Shown: piece by piece, positions 1 to 6,815 of the stretch | Layout of the letters: every line of letters begins with the position of its first letter | Numbering within the stretch: position 1 is the first letter of the stretch | Assembly (NCBI GenBank): GCA_002402905.1 | Contig: DHGT01000019.1 | Coordinates: forward strand, 16,361-36,606 | DNA length: 20,246 nt | Reading direction: 5' to 3' | Source of the DNA: Desulfatitalea sp. UBA4791 | GTDB taxonomy: Bacteria > Desulfobacterota > Desulfobacteria > Desulfobacterales > Desulfosarcinaceae | Translations under genes and position numbers: made by a program | The notes under the pieces: generated by a model | The model's input: only the letters and a program-made list of their open reading frames with translations | Databases searched by the model: none | Told to the model about the DNA's origin: nothing

Positions 1-58
1 GTGGCATCGGCCACCTGTCCCACACTCGCCGGGCTTAATGAATGGCATTCAGTTAGAA
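1..58 (-). repeat. 58-bp dispersed repeat, copy 1 (cut by window edge)
   Basis: This segment matches the reverse complement of 7682-7739 at 52 of 58 positions by eye. It begins with a small perfect hairpin, GTGGC-ATCG-GCCAC (1-14), followed by CTGTCCCAC. Similarity ends abruptly after CAGTTAGAA. Because it starts at base 1, the repeat may extend further left. Read in one frame, both copies give related peptides (NEWHSVR and NEWYSVR near the end), so a decayed coding end of a mobile element is possible. Confidence 0.75.
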
Positions 59-545
59 TGGTTGGGGCACAAGGCGGCACCTTGCTTAAAGGGTGTCCGT
101 ATGTTACGAGTGACGCACGATACGTCTTGCAGGGTTGACGCTCACCTGCCTTTTGCAGTTCATTTTGTATCCGACCTGTTCATGGATGATCCCGTTTTCA
201 AAGACCGCAGGTGCTACCGACCCATGTGATGTTGCTCCCGGCAATCGTTTTGAGACACTTGTGTGTCATATGCATCGAGAAGCGGCCTAAATTTATTTGT
301 GAATTATTTAAACAAGATAGATGGTATACACCTGCGGGCATTGGTCGTCGCAACCATCGGGTGTATCAATTGAAAGGGGTGGCGAGGCAGTTTTGGGGCC
401 GGGTCGAGATGTTCCTTGGTCCTATAGACGCTTGCTAATCATGTGATTGCTCGATTTCTACGGACTTGATCTTTCATTGGCATAAGTTTTGATACTCTCT
501 GGACGTCGTGTAGATCCTATTTTTTCAGTCAACGAAAGCTGTCCG
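1..545. other. Gene-poor left flank
   Basis: No convincing gene is visible here. Short open frames exist (for example about 38-229 and 211-438), but their translations have no recognisable motif and are rich in scattered Cys, His and Arg, as in non-coding sequence. The only definite structure is the 58-bp repeat at 1-58. The stretch is locally more AT-rich (about 240-310 and 430-540) than the genes that follow. It presumably carries the promoter for the downstream redox cluster, but I found no well-spaced -35/-10 pair that I would defend. Confidence 0.6.
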
Positions 546-833
546 GTGAAACCCTGCGATCACAACATTAAGCTGACCATCGCACTGACCCAGGAAATGA
601 TGCGTCTGGCCGATCGTGGCGATGCTGACCGTGAGGATACGGGCTGCGGCATTCTCTATGGGATGCTGCGCGATTCGGCCTACAAGATATGGCGCATGGC
701 GGAAGAAGAGAAAAAGCGTCACCAGGCCAAAGGGTGGTGGGACGAGCACTGCCCGGTGTCGAGCGACCATGGTGTACCATCCATCAGTTCACCCATTCAA
801 TCTGTAAATGACATCGAAAAGGAGGACAAGTAG
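546..833 (+). CDS. Small conserved protein of unknown function
   Basis: A 95-residue protein if started at the GTG at 546, giving an N-terminus beginning M-KPCDHNIKLTIALTQEMM. I chose this start because the recognisable part of the protein begins there; a TTG start at 489 is also open. The body is helical and charged, with a DREDTGCGILYGMLRDSAYK segment and an AEEEKKRHQAKGWW segment. I recall similar small proteins in sulfate reducers, but no function is known to me. The C-terminal ~25 residues are low in conservation-like features. The stop codon overlaps the GTG start of rubrerythrin by one base and a strong Shine-Dalgarno (AAAGGAGGA) lies inside its 3' end, so it is probably the first gene of the oxygen-defence operon. 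No signal peptide or membrane segment is visible. Confidence 0.7.
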   Translation: MKPCDHNIKLTIALTQEMMRLADRGDADREDTGCGILYGMLRDSAYKIWRMAEEEKKRHQAKGWWDEHCPVSSDHGVPSISSPIQSVNDIEKEDK

Positions 834-1408
834 TGGCAATTCTAAAAGGATCCCAAACCGAAAAAAACCTGCTGATTTCATTCGCGGGCGAGTCTCAGGC
901 CCGTAATCGTTATACCTACTTTGCCAGCAAGGCCCGTAAAGATGGCTTTGTTCAGATTTCGGATATTTTCGAAGAGACGGCCCATCAGGAGAAAGAACAC
1001 GCCAAGCGGTTTTTCAAGTTTCTGGAGGGCGGTGAGATTGAGATCGTCGGGGCTTTTCCCGCCGGAATCATCGGTTCCACCCTGGAGAACCTGAATGCAG
1101 CAGCCGACGGCGAGCGTCATGAACATACCGAGATGTATCCCGGTTTTGCCAAAATTGCCCGGCAAGAAGGTTTCGATGCCATCGCCATGGTTTGGGAGGC
1201 GGTCAGCGTGGCCGAAAAACAGCATGAAAAGCGTTATCGCGATCTGGCTGCCAACATTCAGGCCGGCAAGGTTTTCAAGCGCAGCCAGGCCGTGGTGTGG
1301 CGCTGTCGCAATTGCGGGTACCTGCACGAGGGTTACGAGGCGCCCCAAATGTGCCCGGCATGCGCCCATCCGCAAGCCCATTTTGAATTGTTGGGCGAAA
1401 ACTGGTAA
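833..1408 (+). CDS. rbr: Rubrerythrin
   Basis: Cytoplasmic non-haem diiron peroxidase that reduces hydrogen peroxide with electrons from rubredoxin-type donors. The 191-residue length matches classical rubrerythrin. The N-terminal ferritin-like four-helix domain keeps the diiron ligands E20, E53, H56 (in HQEKEH), E94, E97, E128 and H131 (in EKQH). The C-terminal rubredoxin domain has C158-x2-C161 and C174-x2-C177, the same positions as in Desulfovibrio rubrerythrin. The start is GTG at 833, preceded by AAAGGAGGA with good spacing, and it overlaps the previous stop codon (taGTG). It is followed 67 bp later by desulfoferrodoxin, so peroxide made by superoxide reduction would be removed by its operon neighbour. 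Family assignment is very secure. Confidence 0.98.
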   Translation: MAILKGSQTEKNLLISFAGESQARNRYTYFASKARKDGFVQISDIFEETAHQEKEHAKRFFKFLEGGEIEIVGAFPAGIIGSTLENLNAAADGERHEHTEMYPGFAKIARQEGFDAIAMVWEAVSVAEKQHEKRYRDLAANIQAGKVFKRSQAVVWRCRNCGYLHEGYEAPQMCPACAHPQAHFELLGENW

Positions 1409-1475
1409 GCTTTTTCCATCGAGCCATTCAGCAATCGTCCATTCACCCATCAACGAAGGAGAGGAGAAAAAGGAA

Positions 1476-1850
1476 ATGACCGAAAGGTTGGAAGTTTACA
1501 AATGTAACGTTTGCGGCAATATTGTAGAAGTGTTGCATGCTGGTCCCGGCCAGCTCGTGTGCTGCGGTCAGCCCATGGTCTGCATGAAGGAAAACACCGT
1601 GGACGCGGCCAAGGAAAAGCATGTTCCCGTTATCGAGAAGATCGATGGCGGCGTCAAGGTAAAGGTGGGCAGTGTGGCTCATCCCATGGAAGAGAAGCAT
1701 TACATCGAATGGATCGAAATTATCGCCGACGGAAAGGCATACCGGCAGTTCCTCGAGCCGGGGCAGACCCCCGAAGCCACCTTCATGGTCACGGCGTCCG
1801 ACATTAAGGCCCGTGAATATTGCAATATTCATGGGCTCTGGAAGGCTTAG
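1476..1850 (+). CDS. dfx: Desulfoferrodoxin (two-iron-site superoxide reductase)
   Basis: Reduces superoxide to hydrogen peroxide in the cytoplasm without releasing oxygen. The protein is 124 residues. The N-terminal desulforedoxin domain has the Fe(Cys)4 site C10-x2-C13 and C29-C30. The C-terminal neelaredoxin domain has the catalytic Fe(His)4Cys site: E47-K48-H49, H69, H75, C116 and H119. All ligands are present, so this is a full two-centre (class I) enzyme. The ATG at 1476 is preceded by AAAAAGGAA and GAAGGAGAGGAG. An upstream in-frame extension (from 1095) overlaps rubrerythrin and is a reading-frame artefact. Electrons probably come from the rubredoxins encoded in the same cluster; order rbr-dfx-rubredoxin-like resembles known sulfate-reducer loci. 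Confidence 0.98.
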   Translation: MTERLEVYKCNVCGNIVEVLHAGPGQLVCCGQPMVCMKENTVDAAKEKHVPVIEKIDGGVKVKVGSVAHPMEEKHYIEWIEIIADGKAYRQFLEPGQTPEATFMVTASDIKAREYCNIHGLWKA

Positions 1851-1948
1851 GCGGGCTTCGAAGCTCCAGGCTATCCGGCCAGACTACTCAGGTCGGACAT
1901 CGGCCAGGGGCTCCCGGATGGCGGAATCAAATGCGGTGTTTGGGTTGT

Positions 1949-1984
1949 CCATCCGCAAATGGCCATTTGGCCATTTGCGGATGG
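1949..1984. repeat. 36-bp perfect palindrome (REP/MITE tip-like)
   Basis: A perfect 16-bp inverted repeat with a 4-base loop: left arm CCATCCGCAAATGGCC, loop ATTT, right arm GGCCATTTGCGGATGG. It sits in the 161-bp gap between desulfoferrodoxin and the 51-aa rubredoxin-like gene. There is no T-run after it, so it is not a standard intrinsic terminator. The arm is nearly identical to the tips of the 141-bp palindrome at 13084-13224 (CCATCCACAAATGGCC), suggesting a deleted form of the same element. As RNA it would form a very stable hairpin and may shape differential expression of the flanking genes. Confidence 0.85.
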
Positions 1985-2011
1985 GTCTGACTTAATGAAG
2001 GGGGTGATTGC

Positions 2012-2167
2012 ATGGCCAACTGGAAATGCGGCAATTGCGGGTACGAGCTGGAAGCCGAACGGCCACCAGAAAAATGCCCGTCTTGCAAACAATCTTGTGA
2101 GTTTTTAGACAACACCTGCTATACGCCGGATTGTGCGGTGAGCGGTAAAGACCCTCGTATCAAGTAG
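2012..2167 (+). CDS. 51-aa rubredoxin-like protein with extra cysteines
   Basis: A short cytoplasmic protein beginning MANWKCGNCGYELEAE. The motif C6-x2-C9 and C22-x2-C25 with a 12-residue spacer matches the compact rubredoxin-like domain found at the C-terminus of rubrerythrin rather than a full rubredoxin, so it probably binds one iron or zinc. After the metal knuckles it has three further cysteines, C29, C36 and C41, in an SCEFLDNTCYTPDC segment, and a GKDPRIK tail. Start ATG 2012 is preceded by GAAGGGGGTG. Position directly after desulfoferrodoxin suggests an electron-transfer partner for superoxide reductase or rubrerythrin; this is inference. Too small for many gene callers. Confidence 0.85.
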   Translation: MANWKCGNCGYELEAERPPEKCPSCKQSCEFLDNTCYTPDCAVSGKDPRIK

Positions 2168-2204
2168 GGGGTTGTCATATCTTCACACAACGAAGGAGGA
2201 AGTC

Positions 2205-2390
2205 ATGTCTACACCTCAACATTGTCCAGGATTTGAAAGTTTCCGCAACCTCAAGTCGTTTGTGTGCAAATGTCCGAAGTGCGGGGCACCCAAAGAGATT
2301 TTTTCGGATGAGTTTCAAAAGCCACACAAATGCGACAGTTGCGGTGAACCCATCGATTTCACTCAGTGCAAACTGGAAGGCGCAAGCTGA
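2205..2390 (+). CDS. Small zinc-ribbon-like protein
   Basis: A 61-residue cytoplasmic protein starting MSTPQHCPGFESFRNLKSF. Two knuckles, C23-x2-C26 (with an extra C21) and C43-x2-C46, form a probable zinc ribbon or rubredoxin-like metal site; C7 and C55 are further cysteines. I chose ATG 2205 because AAGGAGG lies at ideal distance upstream; an in-frame TTG at 2172 has no such site. It follows the 51-aa rubredoxin-like gene by 37 bp and so is likely co-transcribed with the oxygen-defence genes. Function unknown; a redox or metal-dependent regulatory role would be a guess. Confidence 0.8.
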   Translation: MSTPQHCPGFESFRNLKSFVCKCPKCGAPKEIFSDEFQKPHKCDSCGEPIDFTQCKLEGAS

Positions 2391-2636
2391 GCGTTTGGAG
2401 TCTTGGGTCGCCCCTTATGGGTTGCCCTGGCGATCTCTGGGGAGCCCTGTGGCATCCTGAGTCACTCTGGACGTGTGTTTTCTATGAAGTTGCACGGCAG
2501 CGCACGACCGTTATTGGGCCATATGCGGCGGAGCGTGCAGTGCTGCCCGGTGCATGGAGGGGTGCTGATTGCAAAAATCACCGCATAAGAACCCATTGGA
2601 ATCTATCGACAAAGAGACATCGAAAAAGAGACATCC

Positions 2637-2984
2637 ATGATACGTGTCGCTTTAATCCTGGTGGTGCTTTGGGGTGCAGTAGCGTTGTTGCCAACTGCGC
2701 AGGCGGAGATCAACAAGGGGGCTCCGAAGATGATGCTGGAAGGGGGGAGCAGCGGACCGGTGCCGTTTCCACATCAGGACCATCAAACGCGATTGGCGGA
2801 TTGTTTGATCTGCCACCAGGCGTTTCCCCAGGAAAAGGGCAGCATCGAAAAGCTTAAAAGCGAGGGCTTGCTGCAAAAAAAACAGGTGATGAACAAACAG
2901 TGCATCAAGTGTCACAGAGCGGAGAAGACGGCCGGCAAACCGACCGGTCCGCTCACGTGCAACAAGTGTCATGTGAAGGAGTAG
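2637..2984 (+). CDS. Periplasmic triheme class III-type cytochrome c
   Basis: A 115-residue precursor with a signal peptide (hydrophobic 4-19, likely cleavage after AQA at 23). The mature part has exactly three CXXCH haem-binding motifs: CLICH (56-60), CIKCH (89-93) and CNKCH (108-112). It also has H46 and H49 in PFPHQDH as candidate distal axial ligands. Three haems in about 92 residues fits the cytochrome c7/c3 family, with one haem fewer than tetrahaem c3. It would act as a periplasmic electron carrier, for example with hydrogenases or membrane redox complexes. AAGAG lies 6 bases before the ATG. The 246-bp gap upstream, and its periplasmic location, suggest it may have its own promoter. 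It is followed 6 bp later by the flavodoxin-ArsC fusion. Confidence 0.93.
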   Translation: MIRVALILVVLWGAVALLPTAQAEINKGAPKMMLEGGSSGPVPFPHQDHQTRLADCLICHQAFPQEKGSIEKLKSEGLLQKKQVMNKQCIKCHRAEKTAGKPTGPLTCNKCHVKE

Positions 2985-2990
2985 ACCCTC

Positions 2991-3962
2991 ATGCTGGCCC
3001 TCGGTCTTCAAGGCAGCCCACGAAAAAAGGGTAACAGCGACATTCTGTTGGCTACCTTCATGCAGGAACTGGCGCAGCTGGGCATCGAGACCCAGACCAT
3101 CGATGTATGCCGGCGGCACATCGAGCCGTGCAAGGAGCTTACGGTTTGCGAGAAAAAGGGCATTTGCCCCATCGACGATGATATGAGCCGTGAAATTTAC
3201 GCTTTGCTGCGCAAGGCCGATATCGTCGTGGCGGCATCGCCGATCTTTTTCTACAACGTCACGGCGCAGCTCAAGGCCCTGATCGATCGTTGCCAGACGC
3301 TCTGGTCGCGAAAATATATGCTCAAGCTCAAGGACCCCGGGCACGCCATACGGCGTGGCTACATGCTTTCCGTGGGGGCTACTTCCGGCAAACAACTTTT
3401 CGACGGCTTGAACCTCACGGCCAAATACTTCTTCGACGGCATCAGCGCACGATTTGCCGGCAGCCTCACCTACCGGCGAATCGAAGCCCGTGGCCAGATC
3501 CAAGATCAGCCCGACCTGCATGCGGACGTAGCTCGGGCGGTCCGCGAGTTGACCAAAGACCTGATCGGGCGGCGGCGGGTGATCTTCGCCTGTCGGGAAA
3601 ATGCATGTCGCAGCCAGATGGCGGCGGCTTTCGCGCGGCTTTATGGTGGACATCGACTGGACGTGGCTTGCGCCGGAAGCGAACCGGCCGCTCAGGTCAA
3701 CCCGCTCATGGTCGAGGTGATGCAGGAAAAGGGCGTGGATATGGGGTTTTGTACCACCCAATCGCTGGAAACCGCCATTGCGGGCCAACGTCCAGAGATC
3801 ATCATCACCATGGGATGCGGTGAACAGTGCCCGTTCGTACCGGGCGCCGAGCGTCGCGATTGGGATCTGGCCGACCCGGCCGGGCAATCCATCGAGGTGA
3901 TGCGGCAGACGAGAGATGACATCGAATCGATGGTGAAGACATTTATAGATACCCTTCCATAG
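2991..3962 (+). CDS. Fusion of NADPH-dependent FMN-reductase-like flavoprotein and LMW-PTP/ArsC-type arsenate reductase
   Basis: A 323-residue two-domain protein. Residues 1-190 are a flavodoxin-like fold with the FMN-phosphate loop GSPRKKGNS (8-16) and an ASPIFFYNVTAQLKALIDR helix region, as in NADPH-dependent FMN reductases and iron-sulfur flavoproteins. C47, C53 and C59 match three of the four cluster cysteines of the iron-sulfur flavoprotein motif, but the remaining position is Leu50, so a 4Fe-4S cluster is doubtful. Residues 195-323 are an ArsC/low-molecular-weight phosphatase domain: P-loop C201-x5-R207 in ACRENACRSQM, a second redox pair C276/C280 in MGCGEQCP, and the acidic WDLADPAG loop. 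Single-domain homologues are common; the fusion could reduce arsenate using flavin-derived electrons instead of thioredoxin. The gene lies 6 bp after the cytochrome and 92 bp before rubredoxin. Confidence 0.9.
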   Translation: MLALGLQGSPRKKGNSDILLATFMQELAQLGIETQTIDVCRRHIEPCKELTVCEKKGICPIDDDMSREIYALLRKADIVVAASPIFFYNVTAQLKALIDRCQTLWSRKYMLKLKDPGHAIRRGYMLSVGATSGKQLFDGLNLTAKYFFDGISARFAGSLTYRRIEARGQIQDQPDLHADVARAVRELTKDLIGRRRVIFACRENACRSQMAAAFARLYGGHRLDVACAGSEPAAQVNPLMVEVMQEKGVDMGFCTTQSLETAIAGQRPEIIITMGCGEQCPFVPGAERRDWDLADPAGQSIEVMRQTRDDIESMVKTFIDTLP

Positions 3963-4054
3963 TCGCGTAAAGGCGGCCGGGGGCGGCGGCTGGTTCGTGC
4001 AGAGGATGGGCATTGGCAACGACAAGGATGACTAAGACAAGGAGGTTGAACACG

Positions 4055-4216
4055 ATGGACCGTTATGTATGCACGATTTGCGGGTATGTGTATGATCCAG
4101 AACAGGGTGATCCGGACAACGGCGTCGATCCCGGTACCCCATTCAAGGACGTGCCTGGTGATTGGGTCTGCCCGGTTTGCGGTGCGTCCAAAGATGAGTT
4201 TGAAAAAGAGGAATAG
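4055..4216 (+). CDS. rub: Rubredoxin
   Basis: A 53-residue cytoplasmic one-electron carrier with a single Fe(Cys)4 centre. The ligands are C6-x2-C9 and C39-x2-C42, in YVCTICGYVY and GDWVCPVCGA, and the DPDNGVDPGTPF spacer is canonical. ATG 4055 is preceded by AAGGAGG; the in-frame upstream ATG at 4013 is not needed. It lies 75 bp before the flavodiiron protein, the classical rubredoxin-roo pair of sulfate reducers, where rubredoxin feeds electrons to the oxygen reductase. It may also serve desulfoferrodoxin and rubrerythrin upstream. Confidence 0.98.
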   Translation: MDRYVCTICGYVYDPEQGDPDNGVDPGTPFKDVPGDWVCPVCGASKDEFEKEE

Positions 4217-4291
4217 AATCGAAACGATTGCCTTGGGATGCCCTTTTTTGCCAGCCTGAAAAGGGCATCACCGTTTTTTGAGGAAAGCACC

Positions 4292-5485
4292 ATGAAACCT
4301 ATTGAGATTGCAAAAGGTATTTACGACGTCGGCGTCAATGACTGGAATATCGATGACTTCCACGGGTATTCCACACCCTTGGGAACCAGCTACAATGCAT
4401 TTTTGATCCTGGACGAAAAGGTGACGCTGGTCGATACGGTTAAAAAGGAATTTGCCGATCAGCTGATCGCCAACATCGCGCAGATCGTGGACCCACGTAC
4501 GATCGACTATGTGATCAGCAACCACACCGAAATGGACCACTCGGGCAGTCTCACCCGCGTGATGCATCGCATCGGAGAAGATAAACCGGTTTACTGCTCC
4601 AGGATGGGCGCCAAGAATCTGGCCCTGCATTTTGCGCCAAAACTCAATTATCAGCCCGTCAAAGACGGTCAGGAGCTGAGCCTGGGGCACCGGACCCTCT
4701 CTTTTCTGGAAACCCGCATGGTGCACTGGCCCGACAGCATGTTCACCTATTTGAAAGAGGACAAGATCCTCTTCTCGAGCGATGGTTTCGGCCAACACTA
4801 CGCCGGATTCGAAAAGTTCGACGACGTGGTGGGCCACACGATCATGCCGCATGCCAAGAAGTACTTTGCCAACATTTTGCTGCTTTATGGCCCATTGATT
4901 CTCAAGCTCATCGAAAAGGTGGTCCAGATGGGTTTGGAGATCAAGATGATCTGTCCCGACCATGGCGTGATCTGGCGTACGGCGCCGGAGAAGATCATCG
5001 ACGCGTATGTGGGGTGGAGCAAACAGACGCCCAAACGCAAGGCCGTGCTGGTGTATGACACCATGTGGCACAGTACCGAAAGAATGGCCGAGTCCATCGC
5101 CGCCGGGCTCAGCGCGGAAGGCATACAGGTGCGTCCCATGTATCTGCGCAAGTGGCATCGCAGCGACATCATGACCGAAGTGTTGGATGCCAAGGCTGTG
5201 GTCGTCGGCTCTCCTACGCTGAACAACGGGCTTTTTCCCACGGTGAGCGATTTTCTGACCTACATGAAAGGACTCAAGCCGGTGGGAAAAATCGGCGCCG
5301 CCTTCGGTTCCTACGGATGGAGTGGTGAGGCCGCCAAACTCATCACCCAGGAACTCGAGGCCATGAAGTTCGATATCATCGAGCCGGTGCGCCAGCAGTA
5401 TGTGCCCTCTGACGCAGCTCTGGAAGAGAGCTTTGCTTTCGGCCAGGCCATCGGGCGCAATATCAACGCCCAGGTTCCCGCATGA
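4292..5485 (+). CDS. roo: Flavodiiron protein, rubredoxin:oxygen oxidoreductase
   Basis: Reduces O2 to water (and in many family members NO to N2O) in the cytoplasm using electrons from rubredoxin. The 397-residue length is typical. The metallo-beta-lactamase-like N-terminal domain holds a complete diiron site: H78-x-E80-x-D82 in NHTEMDHSG, H145 in VHWPDSM, D164 in SSDGFG and H224 in CPDHG. The flavodoxin domain starts near residue 250 with VLVYDTMWHSTERMA as FMN-phosphate loop. ATG 4292 is preceded by GAGGAAAG; an in-frame ATG at 4238 lacks a comparable site. Its stop overlaps the ATG of the ferredoxin gene by 4 bases (ATGA), implying translational coupling. Confidence 0.97.
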   Translation: MKPIEIAKGIYDVGVNDWNIDDFHGYSTPLGTSYNAFLILDEKVTLVDTVKKEFADQLIANIAQIVDPRTIDYVISNHTEMDHSGSLTRVMHRIGEDKPVYCSRMGAKNLALHFAPKLNYQPVKDGQELSLGHRTLSFLETRMVHWPDSMFTYLKEDKILFSSDGFGQHYAGFEKFDDVVGHTIMPHAKKYFANILLLYGPLILKLIEKVVQMGLEIKMICPDHGVIWRTAPEKIIDAYVGWSKQTPKRKAVLVYDTMWHSTERMAESIAAGLSAEGIQVRPMYLRKWHRSDIMTEVLDAKAVVVGSPTLNNGLFPTVSDFLTYMKGLKPVGKIGAAFGSYGWSGEAAKLITQELEAMKFDIIEPVRQQYVPSDAALEESFAFGQAIGRNINAQVPA

Positions 5486-5673
5486 AACGACCGGTCGTGG
5501 ATATGGCCGCCTGCACCCTGTGCATGGGGTGTGTGGCGGTCTGCCCGGAAGTGTTCAGCCTGAACGATGCGGGTTATATCGCCGTGGCCGATCTGACGGT
5601 GTATCCCCAGGCCTGCGTGGACGAGGCCGCCAAGTATTGTCCGGAAGATGCCATCTCCTGGGAAGAAGAGTAA
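5482..5673 (+). CDS. Single-cluster 4Fe-4S ferredoxin
   Basis: A 63-residue ferredoxin. C11-x2-C14-x2-C17 in CTLCMGC and a distal Cys in KYCPEDAI (residue 53) supply one 4Fe-4S cluster. C21 in the VCPEVF segment is an additional cysteine, as seen in Desulfovibrio-type single-cluster ferredoxins. The acidic C-terminus ends SWEEE. The start codon overlaps the roo stop by 4 bases, so it is in the same operon and may supply low-potential electrons to the oxygen reductase or to the neighbouring redox proteins. Confidence 0.95.
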   Translation: MKRPVVDMAACTLCMGCVAVCPEVFSLNDAGYIAVADLTVYPQACVDEAAKYCPEDAISWEEE

Positions 5674-5711
5674 GGCAACTTTTTTAAACCATTATCCCGG
5701 TCCTGGAGAAA

Positions 5712-6062
5712 ATGATGAAGAAAATGGTGCTGTTCGTCTTCAATGGCGATCCCATGTGTTTCATTCATGTGCTGCTCAACGCGCTGGACATGCAAACGCG
5801 CGGTGATGAGGGCCGCATCGTCGTGGAGGGAGCGGCCACACGCTTGATCGGCGAATTGGCCAAGCCGGATCACGCCCTGCACGCCCTCTGGGAAAAGGTC
5901 AAACAGGCAAATCTGGTGGAAGGGGTCTGCAAGGCCTGCTCTCAGAAGATGGGAACTCTGCAGGCCGCCCAGGATCAAGGGTTGACCCTGCTGGACGAGA
6001 TGAACGGCCATCCGAGCATGGCCCGCTATCGCCAGGAGGGGTATGAGTTGGTCACATTTTAG
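5712..6062 (+). CDS. DsrE-like small protein
   Basis: A 116-residue cytoplasmic protein with an N-terminal strand followed by FVFNGDPMCFIHVLLNALDM, which resembles the DsrE/DsrF-like fold seen in sulfur-relay and related proteins. A VCKACSQKMG segment (about residues 72-81) carries the cysteine pair most likely to be functional. Two ATGs are adjacent (5712 and 5715); the GGAG at about 5704 is better spaced to 5715, so the protein may start one residue later. It follows the ferredoxin by 38 bp. The true substrate is unknown; handling of sulfane sulfur is a family-based guess. Confidence 0.75.
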   Translation: MMKKMVLFVFNGDPMCFIHVLLNALDMQTRGDEGRIVVEGAATRLIGELAKPDHALHALWEKVKQANLVEGVCKACSQKMGTLQAAQDQGLTLLDEMNGHPSMARYRQEGYELVTF

Positions 6063-6093
6063 GGTCGGTCCGGAAACCGTGTCCCCAGGTATG

Positions 6094-6114
6094 GGCCTTC
6101 GGCCTCAATTTTTT
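6094..6114 (+). terminator. Possible weak terminator after the DsrE-like gene
   Basis: A short hairpin, GGCC-TTC-GGCC (6094-6104), is followed after four bases by six T residues (6109-6114). The stem is short but GC-only. It would allow partial termination before the HEAT-repeat gene. Confidence 0.4.
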
Positions 6115-6134
6115 ATTTCCCGAATATTTTTCCA

Positions 6135-6815
6135 ATGGCCCTGCGTCAATTAAAGAAAGAGGTTCTTCGGCTGTTTCAGACCGAAGATCTGGCCACGGCG
6201 CTGAAGGCGGTCGCGGCGATGCCGGCGCGCCAGGTGGTCAATCCGCTTTTCGGACTTCTTTACCATGGCGATCCAAGGGTGAGCTGGTACGCGGTGGCGG
6301 CCATGGGCGAGGTGGTGTCGGCGCTGGCCGATCGCGACATGGAATCGGCCCGTGTGATCATGCGACGCCTGATGTGGAATCTCAACGATGAGTCGGGCGG
6401 CATCGGCTGGGGATCGCCGGAAGCCATGGGAGAAATCATGGCCCGCCACGGCGGGCTGGCCCGGGAGTATGCTTCGATTCTCGTGTCCTACCTCGATCCG
6501 GGCGGCAATCATCTCGAGCATGAAGGTCTACAGGCGGGGCTGCTCTGGGCCGTGGGGCGTCTGGCCCGCGTTCGTCCCGACCTGGTGGAGGACGCCCGCG
6601 AGTTTCTCGTCATCCATTTTACTTCCAACAATCCCCGCCTGCGCGGCATGGCGTTGTGGGCGGCGCTCTCCCTGGGGCCGACGCCCGACGTGGGGCGTCG
6701 TTTGCAACCCTTGTGTGCCGACCCGGCCGAGATAGCGATATTTCAAGATGGCGAATTGATATCGAGGCGCATCGGTGATGTTGCCGCCGAATTACTCCCC
6801 GGTGATATGGAATAG
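6135..6815 (+). CDS. HEAT-repeat protein, DVU0298 family
   Basis: A 226-residue all-helical cytoplasmic protein. Helix pairs of HEAT type recur: LATALKAVAAMPARQVVNPL, DPRVSWYAVAAMGEVVSAL, LEHEGLQAGLLWAVGRLA and NPRLRGMALWAALSLGPTP. The central DESGGIGWGSPEAMGEIMA segment is characteristic of the family I know as DVU0298, found in sulfate reducers and of unknown function. It has no obvious catalytic motif and is probably a protein-interaction scaffold. No strong Shine-Dalgarno precedes ATG 6135. Its 3' end overlaps the convergent tatD gene by 24 bp. Confidence 0.85.
   Translation: MALRQLKKEVLRLFQTEDLATALKAVAAMPARQVVNPLFGLLYHGDPRVSWYAVAAMGEVVSALADRDMESARVIMRRLMWNLNDESGGIGWGSPEAMGEIMARHGGLAREYASILVSYLDPGGNHLEHEGLQAGLLWAVGRLARVRPDLVEDAREFLVIHFTSNNPRLRGMALWAALSLGPTPDVGRRLQPLCADPAEIAIFQDGELISRRIGDVAAELLPGDME

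Noticed and set aside
38..438. Two short plus-strand frames in the left flank
   Set aside because: No recognisable motif, no good ribosome binding site, and one begins inside the 58-bp repeat.
477..492. Possible sigma-54 promoter (TGGCAT...TTGAT) before the redox cluster
   Set aside because: The essential -12 GC dinucleotide is GA here, so the match fails at an invariant position.
1949..1984. Palindrome as transcription terminator of desulfoferrodoxin
   Set aside because: No T-run follows on either strand, unlike the clear terminators elsewhere in this window.
2611..2635. Direct repeat AAAGAGACATC (2611-2621 and 2625-2635) before the cytochrome gene
   Set aside because: Only two copies with a 14-bp period; the second simply overlaps the likely ribosome binding site, so I see no independent function.
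2652..4025. 457-codon open frame on the minus strand
   Set aside because: It lies wholly antisense to the triheme cytochrome and flavodoxin-ArsC genes, whose haem and active-site motifs are unmistakable; its translation has no recognisable domain.
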